A DNA stretch of 8,566 bases from Yimella sp. (GTDB lineage: Bacteria > Actinomycetota > Actinomycetes > Actinomycetales > Dermatophilaceae), in assembly GCA_030150425.1 (NCBI GenBank), contig JASLFY010000138.1, positions 1 to 8,566 of the forward strand, read 5' to 3'. The notes below the pieces were generated by a model that was not told where the DNA came from, did no database searches, and saw only the letters and a program-made list of their open reading frames with translations. The translations under genes and the position numbers were made by a program. Position 1 is the first letter of the stretch. Each line of letters starts with the position of its first letter. Shown here one piece after another: positions 1-6,601 of the stretch.

Positions 1-1702
1 CCACCGGCACCTCCACGGGGTCGCCGCCGGCGGTCACCGAGCCGGTCTCGACCGACCCGAACTGGTCGTTGTAGCTCTCGCCGTCGGTGTTGAGCAGCAG
101 TTCCCAGGTGCCCGACGCCGGGAAGTGCACCGGCACCGAGCCGGGGCTGCCGGCCAGGTTGAGCACCACGACTGTGCTGTCGCCGGCGCCGCCGTCGGCC
201 CAGCGGTGGTAGGCCAGCAGCTTGCGTTCCTCGTCGGCGGCGATCACCTCGGTGTGTTGCCCGGTCAGGCCCTTGGTGCGGCCGGTCCCGTTGCGGCGCA
301 ACGTGATCAGATCCCGCCAGGTCTGTACGACGCCGGGCACCTGACCGGCGCGGGACCAGTCGAGCGGGACGGTGTCCTGGAACCAGCCGTCCTGCAGGAA
401 CTCCTGGCCCATGAACATCATCGGCACGCCGGGGGAGGTGAGCAGGACCGCGGCACCGAGGGTGACGCGCTTCTGTGCGAGCAGCCCGAGGGTGTCGTCC
501 GCCGCGACCTCCGAGGGCACCCGCTCCTTGCCGTTGGCGACTTCGTCGTGGGACTCGGTGTAGATCACCCGCTGGAACGCGTCGCCGTTGTACGTCGTGG
601 TGACGGCTGCGGCCACCGCCGCGACGGACCGGGCGGCGTCGTCGCCCGCGGCGAGCATCTCGCGTACGGGGTGGACGAACGCGCCGTCCCACTGGGCGTG
701 GAAGGCCGCGCCGTCGGGATCGGTCGAACTGATCGAACCGTCGCCCTGCATGTCTTCGGCGATGAGCACCCGGTCGGGCAGCTGCTCGCGGACGGTCGTG
801 TTGATCCACCGCATCAGGTCCCAGCCCTCGGGGATGTCCTTGCCCGAACCGTTGCGGCTGCGGATGTACGGCGTCATGTCGAACCGGATGCCGTCGGCGT
901 GGAAGTCGCGCAACCAGGAGAGGGCGTTGTCGCGCAGGAACTCGCGTACTTCGCCGCGGCCGTAGTCGGGGCGGGTGTCGCCCCACGGGGTCGAGGAGCG
1001 GTCGTCCTCGAAGAAGTAGATGCCGCCCTTGCCGTCCTGCGACCAGCCGTCGAACTGCCAGGTGGGCAGGTCGCTCGGGCCGAGGTGGTTGTAGACGACG
1101 TCGACCAGCACGGCCAGTCCGGCCTGGTGGGCGCCGCGGACGAACTTCTTCAGTTCGTCCGGACCGCCGAGGGCGGACTCGATCGCGAAGATGTGGGCCG
1201 GGTTGTAGCCCCACGAGTCGTCACCGGCGAACTCCATCACCGGCATCAGGGCAATCGCGTTGACCCCCAACGACTTCAGGTGGTCGAACCGGGTCGCAGC
1301 GGAGGCGAACGAGCCGCGTCCGCCCTCTGCGGCGAACGAGCCGATGTGCAGCTCGTAGATCACCAGGTCGGACAGCGCCGACAGCTGCGGGCGGTCATCG
1401 CCCCAATCGAACGCTCCGTGGTCGTAGACGATGCCGTTGCCGACCGAGTTGGTGACCTGGCGGGCGTACGGGTCGATGCGCTGGAAGGTCTGCCCGGCGT
1501 GGGTCAGTTCGTACTTGTACTGCTGGCCGACCGACGCGCCGGCGACCTCGCCGTACCAGTAGCCGTTGCCCTCGGTGGTCAGCGCGGCCGCCGACCACTG
1601 GTTGAAGTCGCCGACCACCCCCACCGTCTCGGCGTTCGGGGCCCACACCCGGAAAGCCACTCCACCGTCGAACGGGATTGCTCCCATGCCGTTCTGCGCC
1701 AT
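1..1702 (-). CDS. GH13 alpha-amylase-family / glucan branching-enzyme-like protein, 3' end cut by window edge
   Basis: 567 codons are visible with no stop, so the C-terminus lies past the left edge. Residues 1-100 resemble a CBM48/isoamylase-N domain (FRVWAPNAETVGVVGDFNQW at 17-36). The GH13 (beta/alpha)8 barrel follows, with region I DVVYNH (201-206), region II GIRFD (271-275, predicted nucleophile D275), region III IAED (314-317, predicted acid/base E316) and region IV SHDE (384-387, predicted stabiliser D386). All catalytic residues are therefore present. From about residue 480 comes a beta-rich C-terminal domain, seemingly almost complete at the edge. No signal peptide is seen, so the protein is probably cytoplasmic and acts on alpha-glucans such as glycogen or maltodextrin. 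It is shorter than the classical actinobacterial GlgB of about 730 residues and nearer in size to malto-oligosyltrehalose trehalohydrolase (TreZ). The catalytic surroundings (YTESHDEVANGK, 381-392) suggest the short branching-enzyme-like group. Family is certain; reaction is not. The start ATG follows AGGAGA; a second ATG at codon 6 is possible. Confidence 0.9.
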   Translation of the reverse strand, partial: MAQNGMGAIPFDGGVAFRVWAPNAETVGVVGDFNQWSAAALTTEGNGYWYGEVAGASVGQQYKYELTHAGQTFQRIDPYARQVTNSVGNGIVYDHGAFDWGDDRPQLSALSDLVIYELHIGSFAAEGGRGSFASAATRFDHLKSLGVNAIALMPVMEFAGDDSWGYNPAHIFAIESALGGPDELKKFVRGAHQAGLAVLVDVVYNHLGPSDLPTWQFDGWSQDGKGGIYFFEDDRSSTPWGDTRPDYGRGEVREFLRDNALSWLRDFHADGIRFDMTPYIRSRNGSGKDIPEGWDLMRWINTTVREQLPDRVLIAEDMQGDGSISSTDPDGAAFHAQWDGAFVHPVREMLAAGDDAARSVAAVAAAVTTTYNGDAFQRVIYTESHDEVANGKERVPSEVAADDTLGLLAQKRVTLGAAVLLTSPGVPMMFMGQEFLQDGWFQDTVPLDWSRAGQVPGVVQTWRDLITLRRNGTGRTKGLTGQHTEVIAADEERKLLAYHRWADGGAGDSTVVVLNLAGSPGSVPVHFPASGTWELLLNTDGESYNDQFGSVETGSVTAGGDPVEVPV

Positions 1703-1706
1703 CAGC

Positions 1707-1712
1707 TCTCCT
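1707..1712 (-). promoter_or_regulatory. Shine-Dalgarno site of the GH13 gene
   Basis: The minus strand reads AGGAGAGCTG followed directly by ATG. The AGGAGA core ends four bases before the start codon, which is close but acceptable. It supports the ATG at 1702 over the in-frame ATG five codons downstream. Confidence 0.7.
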
Positions 1713-1798
1713 TGTGTCGGGTCGGGAATCAGCGTACGCACCACGTCTGAGCCCGTGCGGGTGGACAGCAGTCGGACACCGCAGGACTACCGGTGGGT

Positions 1799-1818
1799 AT
1801 GTCGGTACAAATGGACAT
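1799..1818. repeat. Short inverted repeat ATGTC-N10-GACAT, possible operator
   Basis: Two perfect 5-base arms are separated by 10 bases, and the spacer contains the possible -10 hexamer TACAAA of the permease promoter. This geometry would suit a dimeric repressor that occludes the -10. Five-base arms arise easily by chance, so this is only a candidate. Confidence 0.25.
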
Positions 1819-1828
1819 CTGCCGGGTG

Positions 1829-1848
1829 CCCCGCCCAGCAGGACGGGG
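1829..1848 (+). other. Candidate RNA hairpin over the permease ribosome-binding region
   Basis: CCCCGCC (1829-1835) can pair with GGaCGGGG (1841-1848). This gives seven G-C pairs with one bulged A (1843) and a five-base loop, CAGCA. The 3' arm supplies four of the G residues in the purine-rich ribosome-binding stretch GGGGAGAAGG (1845-1854) of the permease. There is no following run of T, so it is not an intrinsic terminator. The base pairing is read directly from the sequence; any role in translation is inference. Confidence 0.3.
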
Positions 1849-1854
1849 AGAAGG
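1845..1854 (+). promoter_or_regulatory. Shine-Dalgarno region of the permease
   Basis: The purine-rich stretch GGGGAGAAGG ends nine bases before the ATG at 1864. It supports that ATG as the start, although an in-frame ATG three codons later cannot be excluded. Confidence 0.55.
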
Positions 1855-1863
1855 TGAACTGAC

Positions 1864-3354
1864 ATGAGCGTGATGCGCACCAAGTCGGTCGAGCAGTCGA
1901 TCGCCGAAGGTGACGAGCCGGAGTACCAGCTCAAGAAGAGACTGACCGCGCTGGACCTGACGGTGTTCGGCGTCGGTGTCGTCATCGGCGCGGGCATCTT
2001 CACCGTCGCCGGCCGGGCGGCCCACGAACTGGCCGGACCGTCGGTGGTCCTGTCGTTCGTCATCGCCGCGGTGTGCTGTGCGCTCGCCGCCCTCTGCTAC
2101 GCGGAGTTCGCCTCGTCGATCCCGGTCTCCGGGTCGGCGTACACCTTCAGCTACGCGTCGCTCGGCGAGATCGTCGCGTGGATCATCGGGTGGGACCTGC
2201 TGCTGGAGTTGATGCTCGGCGCCGCGGTCGTCGGTCAGGGCTGGTCGGCCTACCTCGGGGTCTTCCTCGGCCACCTCGACATCACGTTGCCCGAGTCGGT
2301 GTCGTACGGCTCGCACTTCGACCTGCCGGCCTTCCTGCTCGTCGCCGTGTTGACCGTACTGGTGAGCATCGGCATCAAGGAGTCGCTGCGGGTGAACCTG
2401 GCGCTGGTCGCGCTCAAGGTGTTCATCGTGCTGTTCGTCATCGTCGCCGGACTGTTCTTCGTCAAGGGCAGCAACTACACGCCGTTCGTGCCGCCGAGCA
2501 AGCCGGCCGAGGCCGCCTCGGTGGCGAAGACCCCGCTGATCGAGTGGATGTTCGGGTTCACCCAGAGCCACTTCGGGGTCAGCGGCATCCTGGCCGCCGC
2601 CTCCCTGGTGTTCTTCGCGTACATCGGCTTCGACGTGGTCGCGACCACCGCGGAGGAGGCGAAGAACCCGAAGAAGGACCTGCCCAAGGGCATCCTGTTC
2701 TCGCTGCTGATCTGCACCGTCCTCTACTGCGCGGTCGCGCTGGTGATGACCGGCATGGTCCGCTACGACAAGATCTCCAGCGAGGCGTCTTTGGCGACGG
2801 CCTTCGAACAGGTCGGCCACCCCGGCTTCGCCACCCTCATCTCCGCCGGCGCGGTGGCCGGACTCACGACCGTCGTGATGACGTTGTTGATCGGCGCCTC
2901 GCGCGTGGTCTTCGCGATGTCCCGCGACTGGCTGCTGCCCGCCGGACTCGGCAAGACCAACGCCCGGACCGGAACCCCGATCCGGATCACCGTCGGCATC
3001 GGCCTCGTCGTGGCGCTGGTGGCCGCGCTCACCCCGGTCGGTGAACTGGAGTTCATGATCAACATCGGCACCCTCACCGCGTTCTTCCTGGTGTCGATCG
3101 CGGTGCCGGTGCTGCGTCGGCGCAACCCGGAGATGAACCGCCCGTTCAAGGTGCCGTTCAGCCCGGTCCTGCCGATCGTGTCGGCGATCATCTGCGGCTA
3201 CCTGATGCTCACCCTCCCGGTGGAGACGTGGATCCGGTTCGTCATCTGGATGGCGCTCGGCTTCGCGATCTACTTCGTCTACGGCTACCGCCGCAGCCGG
3301 CTGGCGAACGGTGGCTGGACGCCGGAGGTGGCGCCGGAGAAGTCGGGGCTGTGA
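1864..3354 (+). CDS. APC-superfamily amino acid permease, CAT-type
   Basis: This 496-residue integral membrane protein has about 12 predicted hydrophobic segments, near residues 29-50, 60-83, 103-134, 155-171, 178-200, 240-260, 275-297, 319-350, 373-391, 396-417, 432-450 and 454-474. Segment 1 carries GVGVVIGAGIF (36-46), the unwound glycine motif that binds the amino acid carboxylate in APC transporters. PVSGSAYTFSYASLGE (87-102), FAYIGFDVVATTAEEAKNP (251-269) and SRVVFAMSRDWLLP (346-359) are typical of the cationic amino acid transporter branch, such as the Bacillus YfnA-like proteins. The tail NPEMNRPFKVPFSPVLPI (421-438) is also usual for this branch. It probably works by secondary transport across the cytoplasmic membrane. 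The exact substrate cannot be read from sequence; despite the family name, many bacterial members take neutral amino acids. Length is normal and the gene is intact. It diverges from the GH13 gene and converges on kdpE with four bases between stops. Confidence 0.93.
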   Translation: MSVMRTKSVEQSIAEGDEPEYQLKKRLTALDLTVFGVGVVIGAGIFTVAGRAAHELAGPSVVLSFVIAAVCCALAALCYAEFASSIPVSGSAYTFSYASLGEIVAWIIGWDLLLELMLGAAVVGQGWSAYLGVFLGHLDITLPESVSYGSHFDLPAFLLVAVLTVLVSIGIKESLRVNLALVALKVFIVLFVIVAGLFFVKGSNYTPFVPPSKPAEAASVAKTPLIEWMFGFTQSHFGVSGILAAASLVFFAYIGFDVVATTAEEAKNPKKDLPKGILFSLLICTVLYCAVALVMTGMVRYDKISSEASLATAFEQVGHPGFATLISAGAVAGLTTVVMTLLIGASRVVFAMSRDWLLPAGLGKTNARTGTPIRITVGIGLVVALVAALTPVGELEFMINIGTLTAFFLVSIAVPVLRRRNPEMNRPFKVPFSPVLPIVSAIICGYLMLTLPVETWIRFVIWMALGFAIYFVYGYRRSRLANGGWTPEVAPEKSGL

Positions 3355-3358
3355 GGGG

Positions 3359-4036
3359 TCAGCGCAACAGGTAACCGATGCCCGGCTCCGTGATCAGATG
3401 GCGGGGCCGGGACGGCTCGGGTTCCAACTTGCGGCGCAGCTGGTTGACGTAGACCCGCAGGTAGTTCGACTCCGCCCCGTACGCGGGACCCCACACGGCG
3501 TGCAGCAGCGCCGCGCGCGGTACGACCTGCCCGCGGTGCGCGGCCAGGGTCGCGACGAAGCGCCATTCGGTGGGCGTCAGGTGGACCGGACCGGCGGGGG
3601 TTCGCGCGGTGTAGGTCGCGAAGTCGAGGCTGAAGTCGTCGGTGTGCACGGCGTCCGTGGTGTCCAGCCGCGGGCCGCTGCGGCGCAGCGCGGCGCGTAC
3701 GCGGGCGAGCAGTTCCTCCGACCCGAACGGCTTGGTGACGAAGTCGTCGGCGCCCTCGTCCAGGGCCTCGACCTTGTCCTCGGACTCGTGGCGTGCGGAC
3801 AGAACGACGACCGGAACGGCGGAACTGCGCCGGATCCGACGTAACACCTCGATGCCGTCGAGATCGGGCAGCCCGAGGTCGAGCACCACCAGGTCAGGCG
3901 CCGTCTCGGCAACACTGCTGAGCGCGTCGGCACCGTTGGTGACGGCCTCGATCTCGTAGCCGCGGGCGCGCAGCGTGATCCGCAGGGTCCGCAGGATGGT
4001 CCGGTCGTCGTCGACGATCAGCAGCCGTTCGGTCAT
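3359..4036 (-). CDS. kdpE: KdpE, potassium-responsive response regulator (OmpR family)
   Basis: This is a 225-residue cytoplasmic DNA-binding regulator. The receiver domain (about 1-120) has the acidic pair near D9/D10, phospho-acceptor D53 in VVLDLGLPDLDGIE (50-63), switch residue S80 and conserved K102 in TKPF (101-104). An OmpR/PhoB winged helix fills about 125-225, with LTPTEWRF (153-160) and the recognition-helix region YLRVYVNQLRRKLE (192-205). VLDLGLPDLDGIE and the C-terminal TEPGIGYLL match KdpE rather than a generic OmpR protein. Phosphorylated KdpE activates the kdp operon. The ATG overlaps the kdpD stop as ATGA and has a strong AGGAGG seven bases upstream. A longer open frame continues upstream to 4468 but runs over kdpD and is not the gene. 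As last gene of kdpBCDE, its stop is four bases from the convergent permease stop, and no terminator is visible there. Confidence 0.96.
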   Translation of the reverse strand: MTERLLIVDDDRTILRTLRITLRARGYEIEAVTNGADALSSVAETAPDLVVLDLGLPDLDGIEVLRRIRRSSAVPVVVLSARHESEDKVEALDEGADDFVTKPFGSEELLARVRAALRRSGPRLDTTDAVHTDDFSLDFATYTARTPAGPVHLTPTEWRFVATLAAHRGQVVPRAALLHAVWGPAYGAESNYLRVYVNQLRRKLEPEPSRPRHLITEPGIGYLLR

Positions 4037-6597
4037 CGACCTTCCTCCTGCGAGCTCCGGGCGAGGGGTGGTTCGTCGGCACCGGTGGCGGGTCCGCCGG
4101 TCGCCTCGGCGGGCAGGGAGACCACGAGGGTGAGACCGCCGCCGGGGGTGTCCTCGACCTCCAGGGTGCCACCCATGGCCTCGGTCAGCCCGCGCGCGAC
4201 GGCGAGGCCGAGTCCCACCCCGTTCCCGGTCGGTCGGTCGTCGTGGCGTTGGAACGGCCGGAAGATCTCGGCCCGCAGCCTGGACGGCACGCCCGGCCCG
4301 GTGTCGACCACCCGGATCTCCACGGTGTCGGCCAGCCGACTGGTCGCAACCAGCAACGCGGTGTCCGCGGGTTGGTAACGCAGGGCGTTCTCCACCAGGT
4401 TGGCCAGGACCCGGTCCAGCAGCCCGGCGTCGGCCACGGCGTACCTCGCCCGATCGCCGATCACCCACCGCACCCGGTGGCCGGCATCGCTGGCGTCCAG
4501 CACCGGCACGACGACCTCGGCGAGGTCGACGATGCGCGGGTGGGCGATCAGGGCGCCGACCTGTAGCCGGGACATGTCCAGCAGGTTGCCGATGAGCAGG
4601 TCCAACCGGTCGGCGGACGACTCGATCACCTCCAGCAGTTCGGCTTCGTCCTCGGCGCTGAAGTCCAGGTCGCTGCGCAGGCTGCCGACGGCCGCCTTGA
4701 TTCCGGCCAACGGGGTACGCAGGTCGTGCGACACGGCCGACAACAACGCCGTACGCGCCCGGTTGTCGCGGGCCAGGTCGGCGTTGTCGCGTGCGGCCTC
4801 CTCCAGCCCGCGGCGATGCAGCACCGCGCCGGCATGGGCGGCGTACGCACTCAGCAGCCGCTGCCGGCCGGCCGGAACAGGTGCGCCGAGCAGCACGAGA
4901 TCGTGTCGCTCGTCGATCGGTTCGGCGGTGGTCCAGGTCCGCCCGTCGTAGCTGTTGGTGGTGGCGATGACGCGAGGTGGCGGCGGCGTCGCCGCGTCGG
5001 CGTCACGGGTCTCGAGCACCGCGGCACCCTCGACCCCGAACAGGTCCCCGGCGCGGGACAACAGCAACGCCAACTGGTCGGTCGAGGCCAGCAGGGTGTG
5101 GCTGAGTTCGGCGAGTGCCGCCGATTCCGCGCCCACCCGGGCCACGGTCGCCGCGCGTCGTGCGCTGCGGTGGACGACCAGACTGACCGCCGCCGCGACC
5201 GCGACGAAGAGCACCAGGGCCAACGAGTTCTGGGTGTCGGCGATGGTGAAGGTGCCCCGTGGCGGGGTGAAGAACCAGTTGATCAACAGCGACGAGACGA
5301 CCCCGGCCGTCACCGCCGGCAGCAGGCCACCGATCAGCGCGACGGCCACCGTCAGCAGCAGGTAGAGCTGCACGGTCAGCGGGAGGTTCGGGGCGTGCGC
5401 CTCGGGCAGGACGCCCAGCAATCCGGTGAGCAGCAGCGGTCCGAGCATCGCGGCCAGCCAGCCGCCGACCACGCGGTTGCGGGACAGCCCGGACGGCGGC
5501 CGCTGCCAGCCGGCGCTGCGGGCCAGTTCGTGGGTCACGACGTGGACGTCGATGTCGCCGGATGCGCCGATGATCGCCTCCGCGGTGTCCCGGCGGAAGA
5601 GGCTGCGCCAGCGGGCTCGACGGCTCATTCCGACCACGACGTGGGAGGCGTTGATCCCGCGGGCGAAGTCGAGCACGGCTTCGGCCCGCCTGCTGCCGGT
5701 GACGGTGTGGAAGGTCCCGTCGAGTTCCTCGGTGAGCCGGCGCAGCTGCGCCATCGTCGGCAGGTCGGGGCCGGTCAGGCCGTCGGCGCGTACGACGTGA
5801 ACGGCGTGCCACTCGCCACCCGAACCGGCGGCCGCGATCCTGGCCGCCCGGCGCAGCAGGGTCTCGCCCTCCGGTCCGCCGGACAGCGCGACGACGAGTC
5901 GGTTGCGGGTCGGCCAGCTGCCCTGGATGTCGTGGTCACTGCGGTAACGGTCCAGGTTCTCGTCGACCCGATCGGCCAGCCAGAGCAGGGCCAGCTCCCG
6001 TAGGGCGGTCAGGTTGCCGGGGCGGAAGTAGTTCGCCAGCGCCGCGTCGACCTGGTCGGCGGCGTAGACGTTCCCGTGCGCCATCCGACGCCGCAACGCC
6101 TCGGGCGTCATGTCGACCAGTTCGATCTGGTCCGCCGCGCGGACCACGGCGTCCGGCACCGTCTCCTGCTGTCGTACGCCGGTGATCGCGTACGCCGCGT
6201 CGTTGAGGGACTCCAGGTGTTGCACGTTGACCGTGCTGATCACCTCGATGCCGGCCGCCAGCAGCTGCTGCACGTCCTGCCACCGCTTCTCGTGCGGTGA
6301 CCCCGGCGCGTCGGTGTGGGCGAGTTCGTCGACCAGCACGACCCCCGGCCGGCGGGCGAGGACGGCGGCGACGTCCATCTCCTCGAACCGTGCACCGCGG
6401 TGCTTGAGGGTGCGGCGGGGGATGACCTCGAGCGCCCCGATCATCTCCGCGGTGTGGGGGCGCCCGTGGGTCTCGACGTAGCCGACGACGACGTCGGCGC
6501 CGCGGGCAGCCCGCCGGTTGCCCTCCGCCAACATCGCGTACGTCTTGCCGACGCCCGGGGCGGCGCCGAGGTAGACCCGCAGCGTGCCGTTGCTCAT
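4033..6597 (-). CDS. kdpD: KdpD, sensor histidine kinase for potassium limitation
   Basis: This 854-residue inner-membrane sensor kinase phosphorylates KdpE when potassium is short. Domains in order: the N-terminal KdpD domain with a Walker A loop GAAPGVGKT (11-19) and a Walker B-like segment VVLVDELAHTDAPG (86-99); a UspA-like domain (about 231-357); a DUF4118 four-helix membrane block (about 375-477) with the family motif NWFFTPP (440-446); a GAF-like sensor region (about 495-595); HisKA with phospho-acceptor H624 in SHDLRTPL (623-630); and an HATPase_c domain with N box NLVENALRY (733-741), G1 DTGPG (765-769) and G2 GVGLGL (793-798). Length is a little below the roughly 890 residues of E. 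coli KdpD. All kinase boxes are intact. The ATG lies four bases after the kdpC stop with no good Shine-Dalgarno of its own, so translation is probably coupled to kdpC. The end overlaps kdpE by four bases. Confidence 0.97.
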   Translation of the reverse strand: MSNGTLRVYLGAAPGVGKTYAMLAEGNRRAARGADVVVGYVETHGRPHTAEMIGALEVIPRRTLKHRGARFEEMDVAAVLARRPGVVLVDELAHTDAPGSPHEKRWQDVQQLLAAGIEVISTVNVQHLESLNDAAYAITGVRQQETVPDAVVRAADQIELVDMTPEALRRRMAHGNVYAADQVDAALANYFRPGNLTALRELALLWLADRVDENLDRYRSDHDIQGSWPTRNRLVVALSGGPEGETLLRRAARIAAAGSGGEWHAVHVVRADGLTGPDLPTMAQLRRLTEELDGTFHTVTGSRRAEAVLDFARGINASHVVVGMSRRARWRSLFRRDTAEAIIGASGDIDVHVVTHELARSAGWQRPPSGLSRNRVVGGWLAAMLGPLLLTGLLGVLPEAHAPNLPLTVQLYLLLTVAVALIGGLLPAVTAGVVSSLLINWFFTPPRGTFTIADTQNSLALVLFVAVAAAVSLVVHRSARRAATVARVGAESAALAELSHTLLASTDQLALLLSRAGDLFGVEGAAVLETRDADAATPPPPRVIATTNSYDGRTWTTAEPIDERHDLVLLGAPVPAGRQRLLSAYAAHAGAVLHRRGLEEAARDNADLARDNRARTALLSAVSHDLRTPLAGIKAAVGSLRSDLDFSAEDEAELLEVIESSADRLDLLIGNLLDMSRLQVGALIAHPRIVDLAEVVVPVLDASDAGHRVRWVIGDRARYAVADAGLLDRVLANLVENALRYQPADTALLVATSRLADTVEIRVVDTGPGVPSRLRAEIFRPFQRHDDRPTGNGVGLGLAVARGLTEAMGGTLEVEDTPGGGLTLVVSLPAEATGGPATGADEPPLARSSQEEGR
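4044..4049 (-). promoter_or_regulatory. Shine-Dalgarno site of kdpE inside the end of kdpD
   Basis: The minus strand reads AGGAGG followed by seven bases and the ATG of kdpE. This is the strongest ribosome-binding site in the window. kdpE can therefore be initiated independently as well as by coupling through the ATGA overlap at 4033-4036. It also fixes the kdpE start. Confidence 0.85.
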
Positions 6598-6601
6598 GCG
6601 C

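Larger units (their letters stand above)
1703..1863. promoter_or_regulatory. Divergent intergenic region between GH13 gene and permease
   Basis: These 161 bases separate two divergently transcribed genes and must hold the promoter of each, unless transcripts start inside the coding sequence. On the plus strand TACAAA (1806-1811) is a possible -10 element. Seventeen bases upstream lies AGGACT (1783-1788), which matches only the central GAC of the -35 consensus TTGACA. On the minus strand TACGCT (complement of 1731-1736) could be a -10, but nothing resembling a -35 is correctly spaced. The region also holds the inverted repeats TACC-N4-GGTA (1788-1799) and ATGTC-N10-GACAT (1799-1818). It is clearly intergenic; the individual promoter assignments are weak. 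Confidence 0.5.

Noticed and set aside
1731..1736. TACGCT on the minus strand as -10 element of the GH13 gene
   Set aside because: Only a partial match, and the correctly spaced upstream hexamer (CGCACG) does not resemble a -35; too weak to list as a separate promoter.
125..1750. 541-codon open frame on the plus strand opposite the GH13 gene
   Set aside because: Its product is a low-complexity Arg/Gly/Val/His-rich sequence with no family resemblance, and the opposite strand has all GH13 motifs. It is a typical high-GC antisense shadow.
1566..1862. 98-codon plus-strand open frame ending just before the permease ATG, possibly a leader peptide
   Set aside because: Most of it is antisense to the start of the GH13 gene, it has no Shine-Dalgarno, and its composition looks random. 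The position of its stop is probably coincidental.
1729..2820. 363-codon minus-strand open frame across the divergent region and permease
   Set aside because: Extremely charged, repetitive Arg/Asp/Glu/Gln composition from reading a membrane-protein gene backwards; no start-site support.
3355..3358. Bidirectional terminator between permease and kdpE
   Set aside because: Only four G residues separate the stops, and the flanking coding sequence shows no stem followed by a T run on either strand.
4037..4468. 144-codon upstream extension of the kdpE frame
   Set aside because: It overlaps the kdpD kinase domain in another frame and reads as Arg/Gly/Pro-rich shadow. The ATG at 4036 has a strong AGGAGG and gives the normal KdpE length.
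4726..6003. 425-codon plus-strand open frame opposite kdpD
   Set aside because: Composition is that of a shadow frame (Gln/Arg/Gly-rich) and no motif is visible; kdpD is certain on the minus strand.
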